Assembly (NCBI RefSeq): GCF_014840935.1
Contig: NZ_CP062005.1
Location: 248,001-312,000, forward strand
Reading direction: 5' to 3'
Source of the DNA: Halomonas sp. YLGW01
GTDB taxonomy: Bacteria; Pseudomonadota; Gammaproteobacteria; Pseudomonadales; Halomonadaceae
Length of the DNA stretch: 64,000 bases
How positions within the stretch are numbered: the stretch's first letter is position 1; every line of letters starts with the position of its first letter. The notes beneath the pieces were generated by a model, which was not told the DNA's origin, made no database searches, and saw nothing but the letters and a program-made list of their open reading frames with translations. The position numbers were made by a program, and so were the translations under genes. Of this stretch, positions 12,254 to 20,154 are shown piece by piece.

Positions 12254-13014
12254 GACGGTGTCTCCTCGCGGTGGGGATGATCATGGACCGGTACCCGCTT
12301 GGCCCATAGCCGCAGGGCCTCCCAGTGAATGCCGGCCAGGGTCTTGAGGCTCATGAAGGGCTGACGGGCCAGAGTGGCGACCAAGGCGCCGCGGGTGGCG
12401 GGCCGGGCCTTGAGGGTCAGGGTGGCATCGAAGTGCAGGGCGTCATCCTTCCAGGTCTCCATGTGCATCATCAGGTGCTCCCCGGGGGTCGAGAAGCGCC
12501 AGCGGTAGGTCATGTCCATGGGGTTGAAGGGCGAGACGTGCATCGCCTTGGCGAAGCGGGCCTGGTGACTGTGGAGAGTCGGGTCGACGCGGCAGGCGTA
12601 GCGCACCCGCTCGCCCCAGGGCGTGTTGGACACCTCGGCCAGCAGCGCGACCAGCCGCTCCTCGGCGTCGTAGGCGTAGTAGAGGGTGATCGGGTTGAAG
12701 GCCACCCCCAAGGTGCGCAGCTGGGTCAGCATGCAGACCCGGCCGTCCGGGGCCTCGCCGAGCTGGCGCGCGAGCTCCTCGCGGACCACCTCCTTCAGCG
12801 GCCTGTCGTGGGGCGCCAGATAGTCCGCGCGGCGAAAGCGGGCCAGCGCCAGCCGGCCTTCGCCGAAGCCCGGCACGCCGCGAAACAGCCTCGGCAGCTC
12901 GTCGAGATCCAGCCAGGCCATCCACAGGCCATAGCAAAAGGCGTGGTCACGGGGCAGGTGGCGGCGATGGCGCAGCCGGCCGTGATAGATCCGCGAGCGG
13001 GGCGCGCGGATCAT
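12250..13014 (-). CDS. DUF1365 family protein
   Basis: 254 residues, starting IYHGRLRHRRHLPRDHAFCY and containing VAFNPITLYYAYD and HVSPFNPMDMTYRW, characteristic of DUF1365. The function is not established; the family is almost always encoded between a COG2907 flavoprotein and a Cfa-type methyltransferase, which points to processing of modified acyl chains at the membrane. It overlaps both neighbours by four bases (ATGA at the 5' end, GTGA at the 3' end). Confidence 0.88.
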   Translation of the reverse strand: MIRAPRSRIYHGRLRHRRHLPRDHAFCYGLWMAWLDLDELPRLFRGVPGFGEGRLALARFRRADYLAPHDRPLKEVVREELARQLGEAPDGRVCMLTQLRTLGVAFNPITLYYAYDAEERLVALLAEVSNTPWGERVRYACRVDPTLHSHQARFAKAMHVSPFNPMDMTYRWRFSTPGEHLMMHMETWKDDALHFDATLTLKARPATRGALVATLARQPFMSLKTLAGIHWEALRLWAKRVPVHDHPHREETPS

Positions 13015-14342
13015 GCGGGCGTCTCCATGGCGGCGTCCTGATGGGCTCGGGGGGAGTCGAGGACGAGCCCGTCGGCCGGGCGCGGCGCGTCCCCCAGCGC
13101 CAGGGCCACCCGGCGCGCACTCCAGACGCCGTCCTCATGGAAGCCGTTGCGCCAGTAGGCGCCGCAGAAGTGGGTGCGGCTCTTGCCGCCGGAGATCTCT
13201 CCGTGGCGCGCCTGAGCCGCCTGGCCGGTCAGCGTGAAGCAGGGGTGGGCGTAGGTGAAGCGCCCCAGTACCCGGCGCGGGTCGATGCTGGCGCTGTCGT
13301 TGAGGGTCACGCAGAAGGTATGCGGGGCCTCCAGGCGCTGCAGGATGTTCATGTCGTAGGTGACCGAGACCCGGGCGGCGTCGCCGCGGCCGTCGAGGCG
13401 GTAGTTCCAGCTCGCCCAGGCCCGCGGGCGCCTGGGCAGCAGGCGGGTGTCGGTGTGCAGCACCACCTCGTTGTCCTGATAGGGCAGGGCGCCGAGGATC
13501 TCGCGCTCGGCGTCACTGGGATCCTCGAGCAGGGCCAGGGCCTGGTCCGAGTGGCAGGCCAGCACTACCTGGTCGAACTGCTCGACGCCGTGGCGGCTTT
13601 CGATCTCGACGCCATCGGCGTGGCGGCGAATGCCCTTGACCGGGCTTGCCAGGCGGATGCCCTCGGCATAGGGCGCGGTCAGGGCCGGGATGTAGGCTCG
13701 GGAGCCGCCGACCAGGGTATGCCACTGGGGGCGGTGGCTGACCGATAGCAGGCCATGGTTCTTGAAGAAGCGCACGAAGAAGGTCAGCGGGAAGCCCTTC
13801 AGGTCGCGGATGCTGGCCGACCAGATCGCCGCGCCCATCGGCAGCAGGTAGCGGCGGCGGAAGTCCTCGCCGTAGCCGCCGGCCTCGAGGTAGTCGCCAA
13901 GCGTCAGCGCCGGGTCGAGGCGTCCGCTTTCCAAATCCCGCACCGCCTCGCGGTTGAAGCGCAGGATGTCGGCCAGCAGACGGTAGAAGCGGGGACGCAG
14001 CAGGTTTCGACGCTGGGCGAACAGGGTGGACAGGGTGTGGCCGTTGTACTCGAAGTCATAGCTGCGCTCATGCACCGAGAAGCTCATCTCGGTGGGCTGG
14101 CTGGCCACGCCCAGCTCGGCCAGCAGGGCCTGGAAGTGCGGGTAGGTCCAGTCGTTGAAGACGATGAAGCCGGTGTCGATGGCGTAATCGCGGCCGTCGA
14201 GGGTCACGTCGATGGTGGCGGTGTGCCCGCCCAGGCGGTCGGCGGCCTCGAAGAGGGTGATATCGTGGTGCTTCGACAGGTAGTAGCCCGCGGCCATGCC
14301 GCTGATACCGCTGCCAATGACGGCGATGCGTTGCCGGCTCAT
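13011..14342 (-). CDS. FAD-dependent amine-oxidase-type oxidoreductase (COG2907)
   Basis: Flavoprotein of 443 residues. The N-terminal Rossmann loop VIGSGISGMAAGYYLSK with an acid (ITLFEA) 20 residues on binds FAD; the C-terminal FCGAYWRNGFHEDGV closes the cofactor site. The family is unlike true monoamine oxidases in context and is associated with lipid desaturation or oxidation beside Cfa-like enzymes; this assignment is from neighbourhood. The start at 14342 overlaps the SDR stop by four bases. Confidence 0.87.
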   Translation of the reverse strand: MSRQRIAVIGSGISGMAAGYYLSKHHDITLFEAADRLGGHTATIDVTLDGRDYAIDTGFIVFNDWTYPHFQALLAELGVASQPTEMSFSVHERSYDFEYNGHTLSTLFAQRRNLLRPRFYRLLADILRFNREAVRDLESGRLDPALTLGDYLEAGGYGEDFRRRYLLPMGAAIWSASIRDLKGFPLTFFVRFFKNHGLLSVSHRPQWHTLVGGSRAYIPALTAPYAEGIRLASPVKGIRRHADGVEIESRHGVEQFDQVVLACHSDQALALLEDPSDAEREILGALPYQDNEVVLHTDTRLLPRRPRAWASWNYRLDGRGDAARVSVTYDMNILQRLEAPHTFCVTLNDSASIDPRRVLGRFTYAHPCFTLTGQAAQARHGEISGGKSRTHFCGAYWRNGFHEDGVWSARRVALALGDAPRPADGLVLDSPRAHQDAAMETPA

Positions 14343-15142
14343 GTCTGATCTCCTGCTGCTTCGGTGTCGCGATCACGGATCATGCGCTTGCCGAGCCGAA
14401 AGCGCAGTCCCGGCGGCAGGATGCCCATCAGCTTGACCAGATAGGTGAATCGCTTGGGGAAGTGGATATCCAGTGCGCGCCGGGCGAGGCCCTCGAGGAT
14501 GGCCTCGACGGCGGTCTCGACGCCGACCCGCATCGGCATCGGGAAGTCGTTGCGGTCGGTGAGCGGCGTCTTGACGAAGCCCGGGTGGATCACGCTGACA
14601 TCGATGGCCTCGGCGGCGAGGTCCAGGCGCAGCGATTCCATGAAATAGGTCAAGGCCGCCTTGGAGGCGCCGTAGGCCTCGGCTCGGGGCAGCGCCACGT
14701 AGGCCGAGGCACTGGACGTGGCCGCCAGTAGTGGCCGGCTGCCGTCCCGGTCCCGCGCCTGGCGCAGCAGCGGCAGCGCCGCCTCGATGGCGTACAGGGC
14801 GCCGTGAAAGTTGGGGGCGAAGACTCGCTCGATCAGGTCGACATCGAAGTCTCGGGCGTCCAGGTATTCGCAGGTGCCGGCGTTGAGCAGTACCAGCTCG
14901 AGCCCGCCGAAGGCGGCGTCGATGCGCTCGCCGGCGGCGGCCACGGCCTCGCGATCGGTGATGTCCAGCGGCACCGCCAGGGCGTTGTCGCGGCCCTCGG
15001 TCAGCGCCGCGAGCCCCTCGGCGCTGCGGGCGCTCAAGGCGACCCGATGGCCGTCGTCGAGGAGGCGTTCGGCGAGGGCTCGACCGATGCCCGAGGTGGC
15101 TCCGGTCAACCAGATGCGCTGTGGTGCGAGTGTCGCGGTCAT
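14339..15142 (-). CDS. Short-chain dehydrogenase/reductase
   Basis: Classical SDR of 267 residues: TGATSGIGRALAE cofactor loop, NAG motif (LVLLNAGTCEY) and the YGASKAALTYF catalytic YxxxK. The start MTATLAPQRIW at 15142 has AGGAGG upstream; a longer in-frame reading to 15202 lacks such a site. First of the tightly overlapping block SDR, FAD oxidase, DUF1365, cfa, DUF2878. The substrate is unknown, perhaps an oxidised lipid. Confidence 0.88.
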   Translation of the reverse strand: MTATLAPQRIWLTGATSGIGRALAERLLDDGHRVALSARSAEGLAALTEGRDNALAVPLDITDREAVAAAGERIDAAFGGLELVLLNAGTCEYLDARDFDVDLIERVFAPNFHGALYAIEAALPLLRQARDRDGSRPLLAATSSASAYVALPRAEAYGASKAALTYFMESLRLDLAAEAIDVSVIHPGFVKTPLTDRNDFPMPMRVGVETAVEAILEGLARRALDIHFPKRFTYLVKLMGILPPGLRFRLGKRMIRDRDTEAAGDQT

Positions 15143-15244
15143 GCATCCTCCTGGCCAGACGGCCCTGTCTGCCTCGATGGGCGGTCCTGATGTCGGCGCC
15201 ATCCCTTGATTGCCTACAGCTACGGCAATCGGAGCGATGACGTG

Positions 15245-15718
15245 TCAGGTGCCGGCCCGCCGCTTGAGGTGACGGATCACCCCGCCGAGCAGGGGCAGGC
15301 GTTCATAGAGCAACTCGCCGGCATCGAAGTAGTCCCGGTGGCACCGTACCTTTTCTCGTTGCTCTCCCAGACCCTCTTCCTCGCCGCCAGTCCCCGCCGG
15401 CGCGAAGATCAGGTGCGAACAGCCTTCCACCTCGTAGCGCCTGCCGCCGGCCAGCCGGGGGTGACGCAGGGTCATGGTCCAGGTGACGAAGGCGGTATCG
15501 CCCTGACGCTGACGATGATGGAAGCTGAATCGGCATTCCTGTACGTGGGTGTACAAGGCGGCGAAATACCCTTCCAGCGTGCTCAGACCCTCGATGCGGT
15601 GCAGTGGATCCTGAAAGATCACGTCCTCAGTGTATACGCTGCTCAGCTTATTTGTACAGGTCTTGTCTAGCTTGTTGAAGAAGGCGCAGAAGGCGTCCAG
15701 TGCCGGGTCCCGTGACAT
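15245..15718 (-). CDS. NTF2-like (SnoaL fold) protein
   Basis: 157 residues with the nuclear-transport-factor-2 / SnoaL outline (LSSVYTEDVIFQDPLHRIEG, FVTWTMTLRHP). This cone fold forms hydrophobic pockets and may bind or isomerise a small lipid or isoprenoid. The ATG at 15718 is eight bases from an AGGAG; the ATG at 15724 is too close. It lies 30 bases downstream of phr and 102 bases upstream of the SDR, and homologues recur in photolyase/LitR clusters. Confidence 0.75.
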   Translation of the reverse strand: MSRDPALDAFCAFFNKLDKTCTNKLSSVYTEDVIFQDPLHRIEGLSTLEGYFAALYTHVQECRFSFHHRQRQGDTAFVTWTMTLRHPRLAGGRRYEVEGCSHLIFAPAGTGGEEEGLGEQREKVRCHRDYFDAGELLYERLPLLGGVIRHLKRRAGT

Positions 15719-15748
15719 GGGCATGACTCCTGTGAAAGCGACGTCCCG

Positions 15749-17197
15749 TCAGGACGACTCGTGCTTGAGGGCCTTGAAGGCGTCCAGCGCCCGGGCGCGG
15801 GCCGCCTTGTGGTCGACGATCGGGGCGGGGTAATCGGCCTCGCCGAGCAGGTCGTCCGCTGGGGGGGCATGGCGCTGCTTGGCGGGCAGCGAGGCCAGGG
15901 CGGGCAGGTAGGTGGTGAGGAAGGTGCCGTCCGGGTCGAAACGCCGGGACTGGGTGGTGGGGTTGAAGATGCGGAAATAGGGCGCGGCATCGGTGCCGGT
16001 GGAGGCGGCCCACTGCCAGCCGCCGTTGTTGGCGGCGAACTCGCCGTCGATCAGGTGGCGCAGGAAGAAGGCCTCGCCGCGGCGCCAGTCGATCAGCAGG
16101 TGCTTGGTGAGGAACATGGCGGTGACCATGCGCAGCCGGTTGTGCATCCAGCCGGTCTCGACCAGCTGGCGCATGGCGGCATCGACGATCGGATAGCCGG
16201 TGCGCCCCTCGCACCAGGCCTGGAAGGCGGCCTCGTCGTTGCGCCAGGCCAGGGCCTCGGTGTGCTGCTGGAAGGCGCGATGACGGCACACCCGGGGAAA
16301 GCCGACCACGATGTGCTGGTAGAACTCCCGCCAGACCAGCTCGTTGACCCAGGCCGCGAGCCCTGCATCGCCCTCGCTCAAGCTGCCGTCGTTTTCGCCA
16401 AGCACCGCCTGGCAGCACTGGCGCCAGGAGAGCATGCCCAGCGCCAGGTAGGGGGAGAGTTCGCTGGTGCCGGCCACCGCCGGCAGGTCGCGCTGCTCCT
16501 TGTAGTGCCGCCCACGAAAGCGCAGGAACCGCTCCAGCCGGTCGGCGGCGGCCTGCTCGCCGGCGGGCCAGCGCTCGGGGGCGGCGGGGGTGTCCTCCAG
16601 GGCAGGCAGGTCGGGCACCGGCTCGCTTGCGATCCCGAGCGGCGCCTGGACGGCAGGCGTGTCGCGTAGCGCCAGATGCTCCGGGGTTAGCGCCCGGTGC
16701 CAGGCCTTGGCGAAGGGCGTGAAGACGCTGTAGAAGTCGCCCTGGCCGGTGCGCAGCTCGCCGGGGGCGAAGGCGATGGCATCGGTATGCGCCCGGACTT
16801 GAAGGCCCGCGCCTTCGCCGGCCTCGATGACCGCCTGGTCGCGGCGCCATTCGTTGAGGGGGTACTCGCGGTTGAAGTGCAGGGCGCTGGCGCCAACCTC
16901 CTCGGCCAGTGCCAGCAGGGTCGCCGGCGCCTCGTCGAAGTGGGCGATCTCCCGGTGCAGCAGCGGGATGTCGTAACCGGCAAGATCCTTGGCCAGGGCG
17001 GCGACCCCGCGATTGAGGAAGTCGAGCTTGTTGGCGCCGTGGCCGTGGGCCTGCCACTGGGGCAGGCAGCGCAGGAAGACGGCGACCACCGGGCCCTGGC
17101 GGGCGGCCTCGCTCAGGGCGGTGTTGTCGTGCAGGCGCAGGTCGCTGCGCAGCCAGACCAGTCGCGGGGCCATGTCGGCCCGAGTCGCACCTTGCAT
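15749..17197 (-). CDS. phrB: Deoxyribodipyrimidine photolyase, class I CPD type
   Basis: 482-residue blue-light DNA repair enzyme that splits cyclobutane pyrimidine dimers using FADH-. The N-terminal antenna domain starts LVWLRSDLRLHDNTALSEA. The C-terminal FAD domain contains NELVWREFYQHI, ETGWMHNRLRMVTAMFL, WRRGEAFFLRHLIDG and NNGGWQWAASTGTDAAPYFR, including the Trp and Asn/Asp residues of the photolyase signature. The ATG at 17197 follows AAGGAAGGAG; in-frame ATGs at 17215 and at MAPRLV are alternatives. It is 101 bases after the MerR gene and likely in one transcript with it. Confidence 0.95.
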   Translation of the reverse strand: MQGATRADMAPRLVWLRSDLRLHDNTALSEAARQGPVVAVFLRCLPQWQAHGHGANKLDFLNRGVAALAKDLAGYDIPLLHREIAHFDEAPATLLALAEEVGASALHFNREYPLNEWRRDQAVIEAGEGAGLQVRAHTDAIAFAPGELRTGQGDFYSVFTPFAKAWHRALTPEHLALRDTPAVQAPLGIASEPVPDLPALEDTPAAPERWPAGEQAAADRLERFLRFRGRHYKEQRDLPAVAGTSELSPYLALGMLSWRQCCQAVLGENDGSLSEGDAGLAAWVNELVWREFYQHIVVGFPRVCRHRAFQQHTEALAWRNDEAAFQAWCEGRTGYPIVDAAMRQLVETGWMHNRLRMVTAMFLTKHLLIDWRRGEAFFLRHLIDGEFAANNGGWQWAASTGTDAAPYFRIFNPTTQSRRFDPDGTFLTTYLPALASLPAKQRHAPPADDLLGEADYPAPIVDHKAARARALDAFKALKHESS

Positions 17198-17298
17198 GAT
17201 CGCTCCTTCCTTCATGTGGGCTTCATTCGGGCCTCGTACGGATGGCGCGCGGCGAGTGCCTCCGGACGGGAGGGGCCGGTCGCCGTCGGCCGCGACCG

Positions 17299-18210
17299 TC
17301 AGCCCCGAATCAGTGGCTTGAGTCGGGACACGGCCTGAATGGGGTCGTCGCCGAGTACCGCCACCGGGGTGCCCTGCAGCTCCTGTTCGCGGATGCGCGC
17401 CACCGGGCCACAGAGGCCTAGCGGTACCTCGAGCTGGTCGGCGAGCTTGGGCAGCTGACGGCGGAACAGGTCGGTGCGCTCGGCCTGGCCGCTGCAGACC
17501 AGCATGGCGGACGCTCCCAGGCGCTGCACGGCCAGCGGTATCTCGCCCAGGGGCAGGGCGTCGTCGAACAGCTGTACCCGGTAGCCGGCGTCGCTTGCCG
17601 TCAGGGCGATCAGCAGCTCCCAGAGCATGCCGTGCGCCTCCGGCAGGCGGCTGATCAGCACCGTACCGCCGCTACTTGACTGGTTGGCGTGATAGAGACG
17701 GGTGCCGATGCGGCTGCGCAGGAAGGCTTCCAGGGTCGCGCGTTGTAGCCTCGCGCCCAGCTGATCGCCCCAATGCTCCTCGAGGGAGGCGACCAACGGC
17801 CTGAACAGTTCGCCGACGCAGGTGGCCACCGGATAGAGCGTCATCGCCTGGTGATAGAGGGCGTCCAGGCGGTTGAGGTCCAGGGCCTCGACGGCGGCCT
17901 GCCATTGCTGGCGCTGTGCGCTCCAGTCGCCGGTGGCCGGCGCCTGGGGTTCAGCCGGCGCCGGCTGATCCAGCAGCTCCCGGACCTGGCTGACCGGCAC
18001 CCCGCGGTTGAGCCACTGCAGGATCTGCTCGACCCGCTCCACGTCCTCGTAGGCATAGAGGCGATGGCCCTTGGCGGTGCGCTGGGGACGAATCAGCCCG
18101 TAGCGTCGCTCCCAGGCCCGCAGGGTCACCGAGTTGACCCCCGTCAATCGCGAGACTTCACGAATGGGGTAGAGCGGCGTGTCGGCCGGATGGGTCACCT
18201 TGGTAGTCAT
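17299..18210 (-). CDS. MerR-family regulator, LitR/CarH-like with degenerate B12 domain
   Basis: 303 residues. MerR winged helix at about 15-85 (YPIREVSRLTGVNSVTLRAW, RYGLIRPQRTAKGHRLY), then the four-helix and Rossmann parts of a cobalamin-binding module (about 115-300; GTVLISRLPEAHGMLWELL, RVQLFDDALPLGEI). CarH-type photoreceptors have W-x9-EH; here the aligned residues are W-x9-RA, and the ExHxxG loop reads EAHGML, so the glycine is lost. Light-independent DNA binding or a separate light input (as reported for LOV-partnered LitR proteins of pseudomonads) is inferred. It probably controls phrB, the lipid operon and neighbouring genes. Confidence 0.82.
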   Translation of the reverse strand: MTTKVTHPADTPLYPIREVSRLTGVNSVTLRAWERRYGLIRPQRTAKGHRLYAYEDVERVEQILQWLNRGVPVSQVRELLDQPAPAEPQAPATGDWSAQRQQWQAAVEALDLNRLDALYHQAMTLYPVATCVGELFRPLVASLEEHWGDQLGARLQRATLEAFLRSRIGTRLYHANQSSSGGTVLISRLPEAHGMLWELLIALTASDAGYRVQLFDDALPLGEIPLAVQRLGASAMLVCSGQAERTDLFRRQLPKLADQLEVPLGLCGPVARIREQELQGTPVAVLGDDPIQAVSRLKPLIRG

Positions 18211-18301
18211 GCGCTGGGAAGCCTCTCGCTGTGTCGGTCGAATCAGCGACCGGCAGGGCGCTGCGCTACGTCGCTGATGAGCCTAAGAATGGTGCAAATT
18301 A

Positions 18302-18330
18302 TTATACAAGGCAATGACGTTGTACAAAGC
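18302..18330 (-). promoter_or_regulatory. Promoter and candidate autoregulatory sites of the MerR/phrB unit
   Basis: On the minus strand a perfect TATAAT (18307-18302) lies downstream of TTTGTACAA. Palindrome TTGTACAA is at 18320-18327 and the related TTATACAAG at 18302-18310, 18 bases apart and overlapping the -10. TGTACA-like cores are typical of MerR/LitR operators, so autorepression is plausible. The -35 is poor and the spacing of 15-16 bases is short. Confidence 0.5.
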
Positions 18331-18363
18331 GTGCGACGAGAGACGCCCTGCCATCGAGGCCGT

Positions 18364-18732
18364 TCAGCCGCCGGCGCGTTCGTCGATGATGCCGGCCAGG
18401 GCGTCGACGAAGGCGGGGTGCTCGCCCACCGGCGGCAGCAGGGTCAGGGCGATGCCGGGGTGGGCCTCGCCGAGGGCGGTGATCTGTCCCGGCACATCCT
18501 CGCGCAGGTGACGACCGGCGGCGAAGAAGAGCGGCAGGATGTCGGCGCGAGTGATGCCATCCTGTGCCAGGTCGGCCACCGTCGCCTCAAGCGATGGCTC
18601 ACAGAGTTCCATGTAGGCCATGCGCAGCGGCGTGGACTGGCGGCCCGCCAGGGTCTCGGCGAGCGACTCGAAGGGCGCCTTCCAGCGCGGGTCTCGGGAG
18701 CCGTGGGCGAGCAGGATCAGGGCGTGTGACAT
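18364..18732 (-). CDS. cbiX: CbiX-like sirohydrochlorin cobaltochelatase (short form)
   Basis: 122-residue chelatase-fold protein: LILLAHGSRDPRW at the N-terminus holds the metal-ligating His, and LFFAAGRHLREDVP the second. The family inserts Co2+ (or other metals) into sirohydrochlorin in B12/sirohaem synthesis. No other cobalamin genes are visible. Its position beside a regulator of the B12-binding class is suggestive, although that regulator seems unable to bind B12. The start ATG has a weak AGG ribosome-binding site (AGGTATGAA). Confidence 0.8.
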   Translation of the reverse strand: MSHALILLAHGSRDPRWKAPFESLAETLAGRQSTPLRMAYMELCEPSLEATVADLAQDGITRADILPLFFAAGRHLREDVPGQITALGEAHPGIALTLLPPVGEHPAFVDALAGIIDERAGG

Positions 18733-18831
18733 TTCATACCTCGTACGTTGAATACATTATGGGCGTGGCAGGGCCTGACGAGCGCGGCACCCACGACGGG
18801 GAGCACGCGGGGCATCGCGCTGCGCCCGACG

Positions 18832-19848
18832 CTAGTGGCCCAGTTCGGCGGCCAGGGCCTGGCCCAGGTCGTGACCGGAGAGCCAGGCATCCTCGACCCG
18901 GGAGGCACGGAAGCCATCGCCGGCGAGGGCGAGGCCCTGGGCGCTCAGCCGGTAGCCGGGCCCCGAGACCTGGCCGGCCGGCTGGGCATAGCGCCAACGG
19001 TGGGCACCGAGCAGCCGCGGCCTCGGCAGCGGTCGGCCGTAGAGCGTCTCGAAGGCGGACAACAGCCGTGGGGCGACCGTCTCCGCGTCGTCCTCCAGCC
19101 AGTCGGCACTGGCCGCGGGGCCGGCCAGCAGGGTCAGGCTCTCGCCCTGTCCTGTGCGGCCGGGCTTGGAGTCGTTGCGGCTGACCAGAGACAGCGGGCC
19201 TGAATTGACGAAGGCGGCCTGCCAGTCGTCGTCTACGCCGGGCGGCGGGGGAAGCGGTGCCTCGAAGAGCGCATGGCCGGCCCAGCAGGGCCGCTGGGTG
19301 ACGGCGCGACAGTCGGCGGCAAGGGCCGCATCGTGAGGCGCGACCAGCGGCTCCGCCTGAGGTGTGGGTACCGTGATCACCACCCGGGCATAGGGGCCAT
19401 GCTCCTGACCCTGGTCGTCGGCCAGCCACCAGCCGTCGGCCTGTTGCTCAAGGGCGGTGATGCGGGTCTGAACATGCAGGGTGAGCCCCTCGGCCAGCGC
19501 GCGGGTCAGGGCGCTCATGCGCGGCACGGCGCTGTAGCGGGTCTGGTCATCCCGATGCGGTTGCCAGCCCTTGGCCTCGACCCGCCACAGCCGTGTCGGC
19601 CAGGGTGCCACCAGGCCCGCCTGGCGCCAGGCGTCGACTCTGGCGGCGAAGCGGGGCTCGCGGGCGGTGAAGTACTGGGCGCCCAGATCGACGACCGCGC
19701 CGGGCAGCCGGCGGCTGGTCAGGCGGCCACCGGGGCCACGGGCCTTGTCGAAGATCTCGCTTGAGACGCCGCGCTCGGCAAGCACCCGGGCGCAGGCGAG
19801 CCCGGTGAGGCCGGCGCCGATGATGGCGATGGAAGGCATGGCGGTCAT
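18832..19848 (-). CDS. Renalase-like FAD-dependent oxidoreductase (COG3380)
   Basis: 338 residues. FAD loop IAIIGAGLTGLACARVLAE, then FDKARGPGGRLTSRR and VDLGAQYFTARE, the signature of bacterial renalase-type NAD(P)/FAD oxidoreductases that oxidise isomeric dihydro-nicotinamides; C-terminal LALAGDGFRASRVEDAW. The start at 19848 has GGAGG four bases upstream; the second ATG nine bases in is less well placed. Homologues sit beside phrB/merR and TIGR01777 in pseudomonads, so it belongs to this cluster functionally. Substrate in this organism not known. Confidence 0.83.
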   Translation of the reverse strand: MTAMPSIAIIGAGLTGLACARVLAERGVSSEIFDKARGPGGRLTSRRLPGAVVDLGAQYFTAREPRFAARVDAWRQAGLVAPWPTRLWRVEAKGWQPHRDDQTRYSAVPRMSALTRALAEGLTLHVQTRITALEQQADGWWLADDQGQEHGPYARVVITVPTPQAEPLVAPHDAALAADCRAVTQRPCWAGHALFEAPLPPPPGVDDDWQAAFVNSGPLSLVSRNDSKPGRTGQGESLTLLAGPAASADWLEDDAETVAPRLLSAFETLYGRPLPRPRLLGAHRWRYAQPAGQVSGPGYRLSAQGLALAGDGFRASRVEDAWLSGHDLGQALAAELGH

Positions 19849-20154
19849 GAATCCTCCGTGAGTCGGGCGTACCCAGGACAGGCCATTATCCTACCCGGTT
19901 AACAGTTTCGTATAAAGCCTGTATAACATTAAGGGGGTGCCCGAGGCAGTGTGCCTCGGCTCCGGTATCCGATACAGCCCTGTCCGCCGGCCCTTCAAGG
20001 CGCCTTGCCAGGGAGGAGCCCGCGGGAGCCGATATCACGCTCGGTGGCTGTCATCTGAGCCTATCCTCAGGGTAGCGTGAGGCAAGACGACAGCGAGCGC
20101 GACGACGGCGAGCAGGACGGACAAGGGCACGACTCAGCATTCACGGGAGGCAGC
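19849..20154. promoter_or_regulatory. Divergent regulatory region with a strong rightward promoter and 11-bp repeats
   Basis: 306 bases between the renalase-like gene and the TIGR01777 gene. A rightward promoter is clear: TTAACA at 19899-19904, 17-base spacer, TATAAC at 19922-19927. GTATAA occurs at 19910 and again at 19921, exactly 11 bases apart and overlapping the spacer and -10. Leftward, GATAAT near 19889-19884 could be a -10 without an obvious -35. The leader from about 19935 to 20144 holds GC-rich hairpins and no ORF I can support. Confidence 0.65.

Noticed and set aside
15208-15230. GATTGCC/GGCAATC inverted repeat before the SDR gene
   Set aside because: Short 7-bp stem in a transcribed intercistronic region; no sign of an operator or terminator beyond chance.
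10985-20154. Biosynthetic (carotenoid) gene cluster under LitR control
   Set aside because: No phytoene synthase, desaturase or prenyltransferase genes are present; the FAD protein is COG2907 and not CrtI-like in its neighbours.
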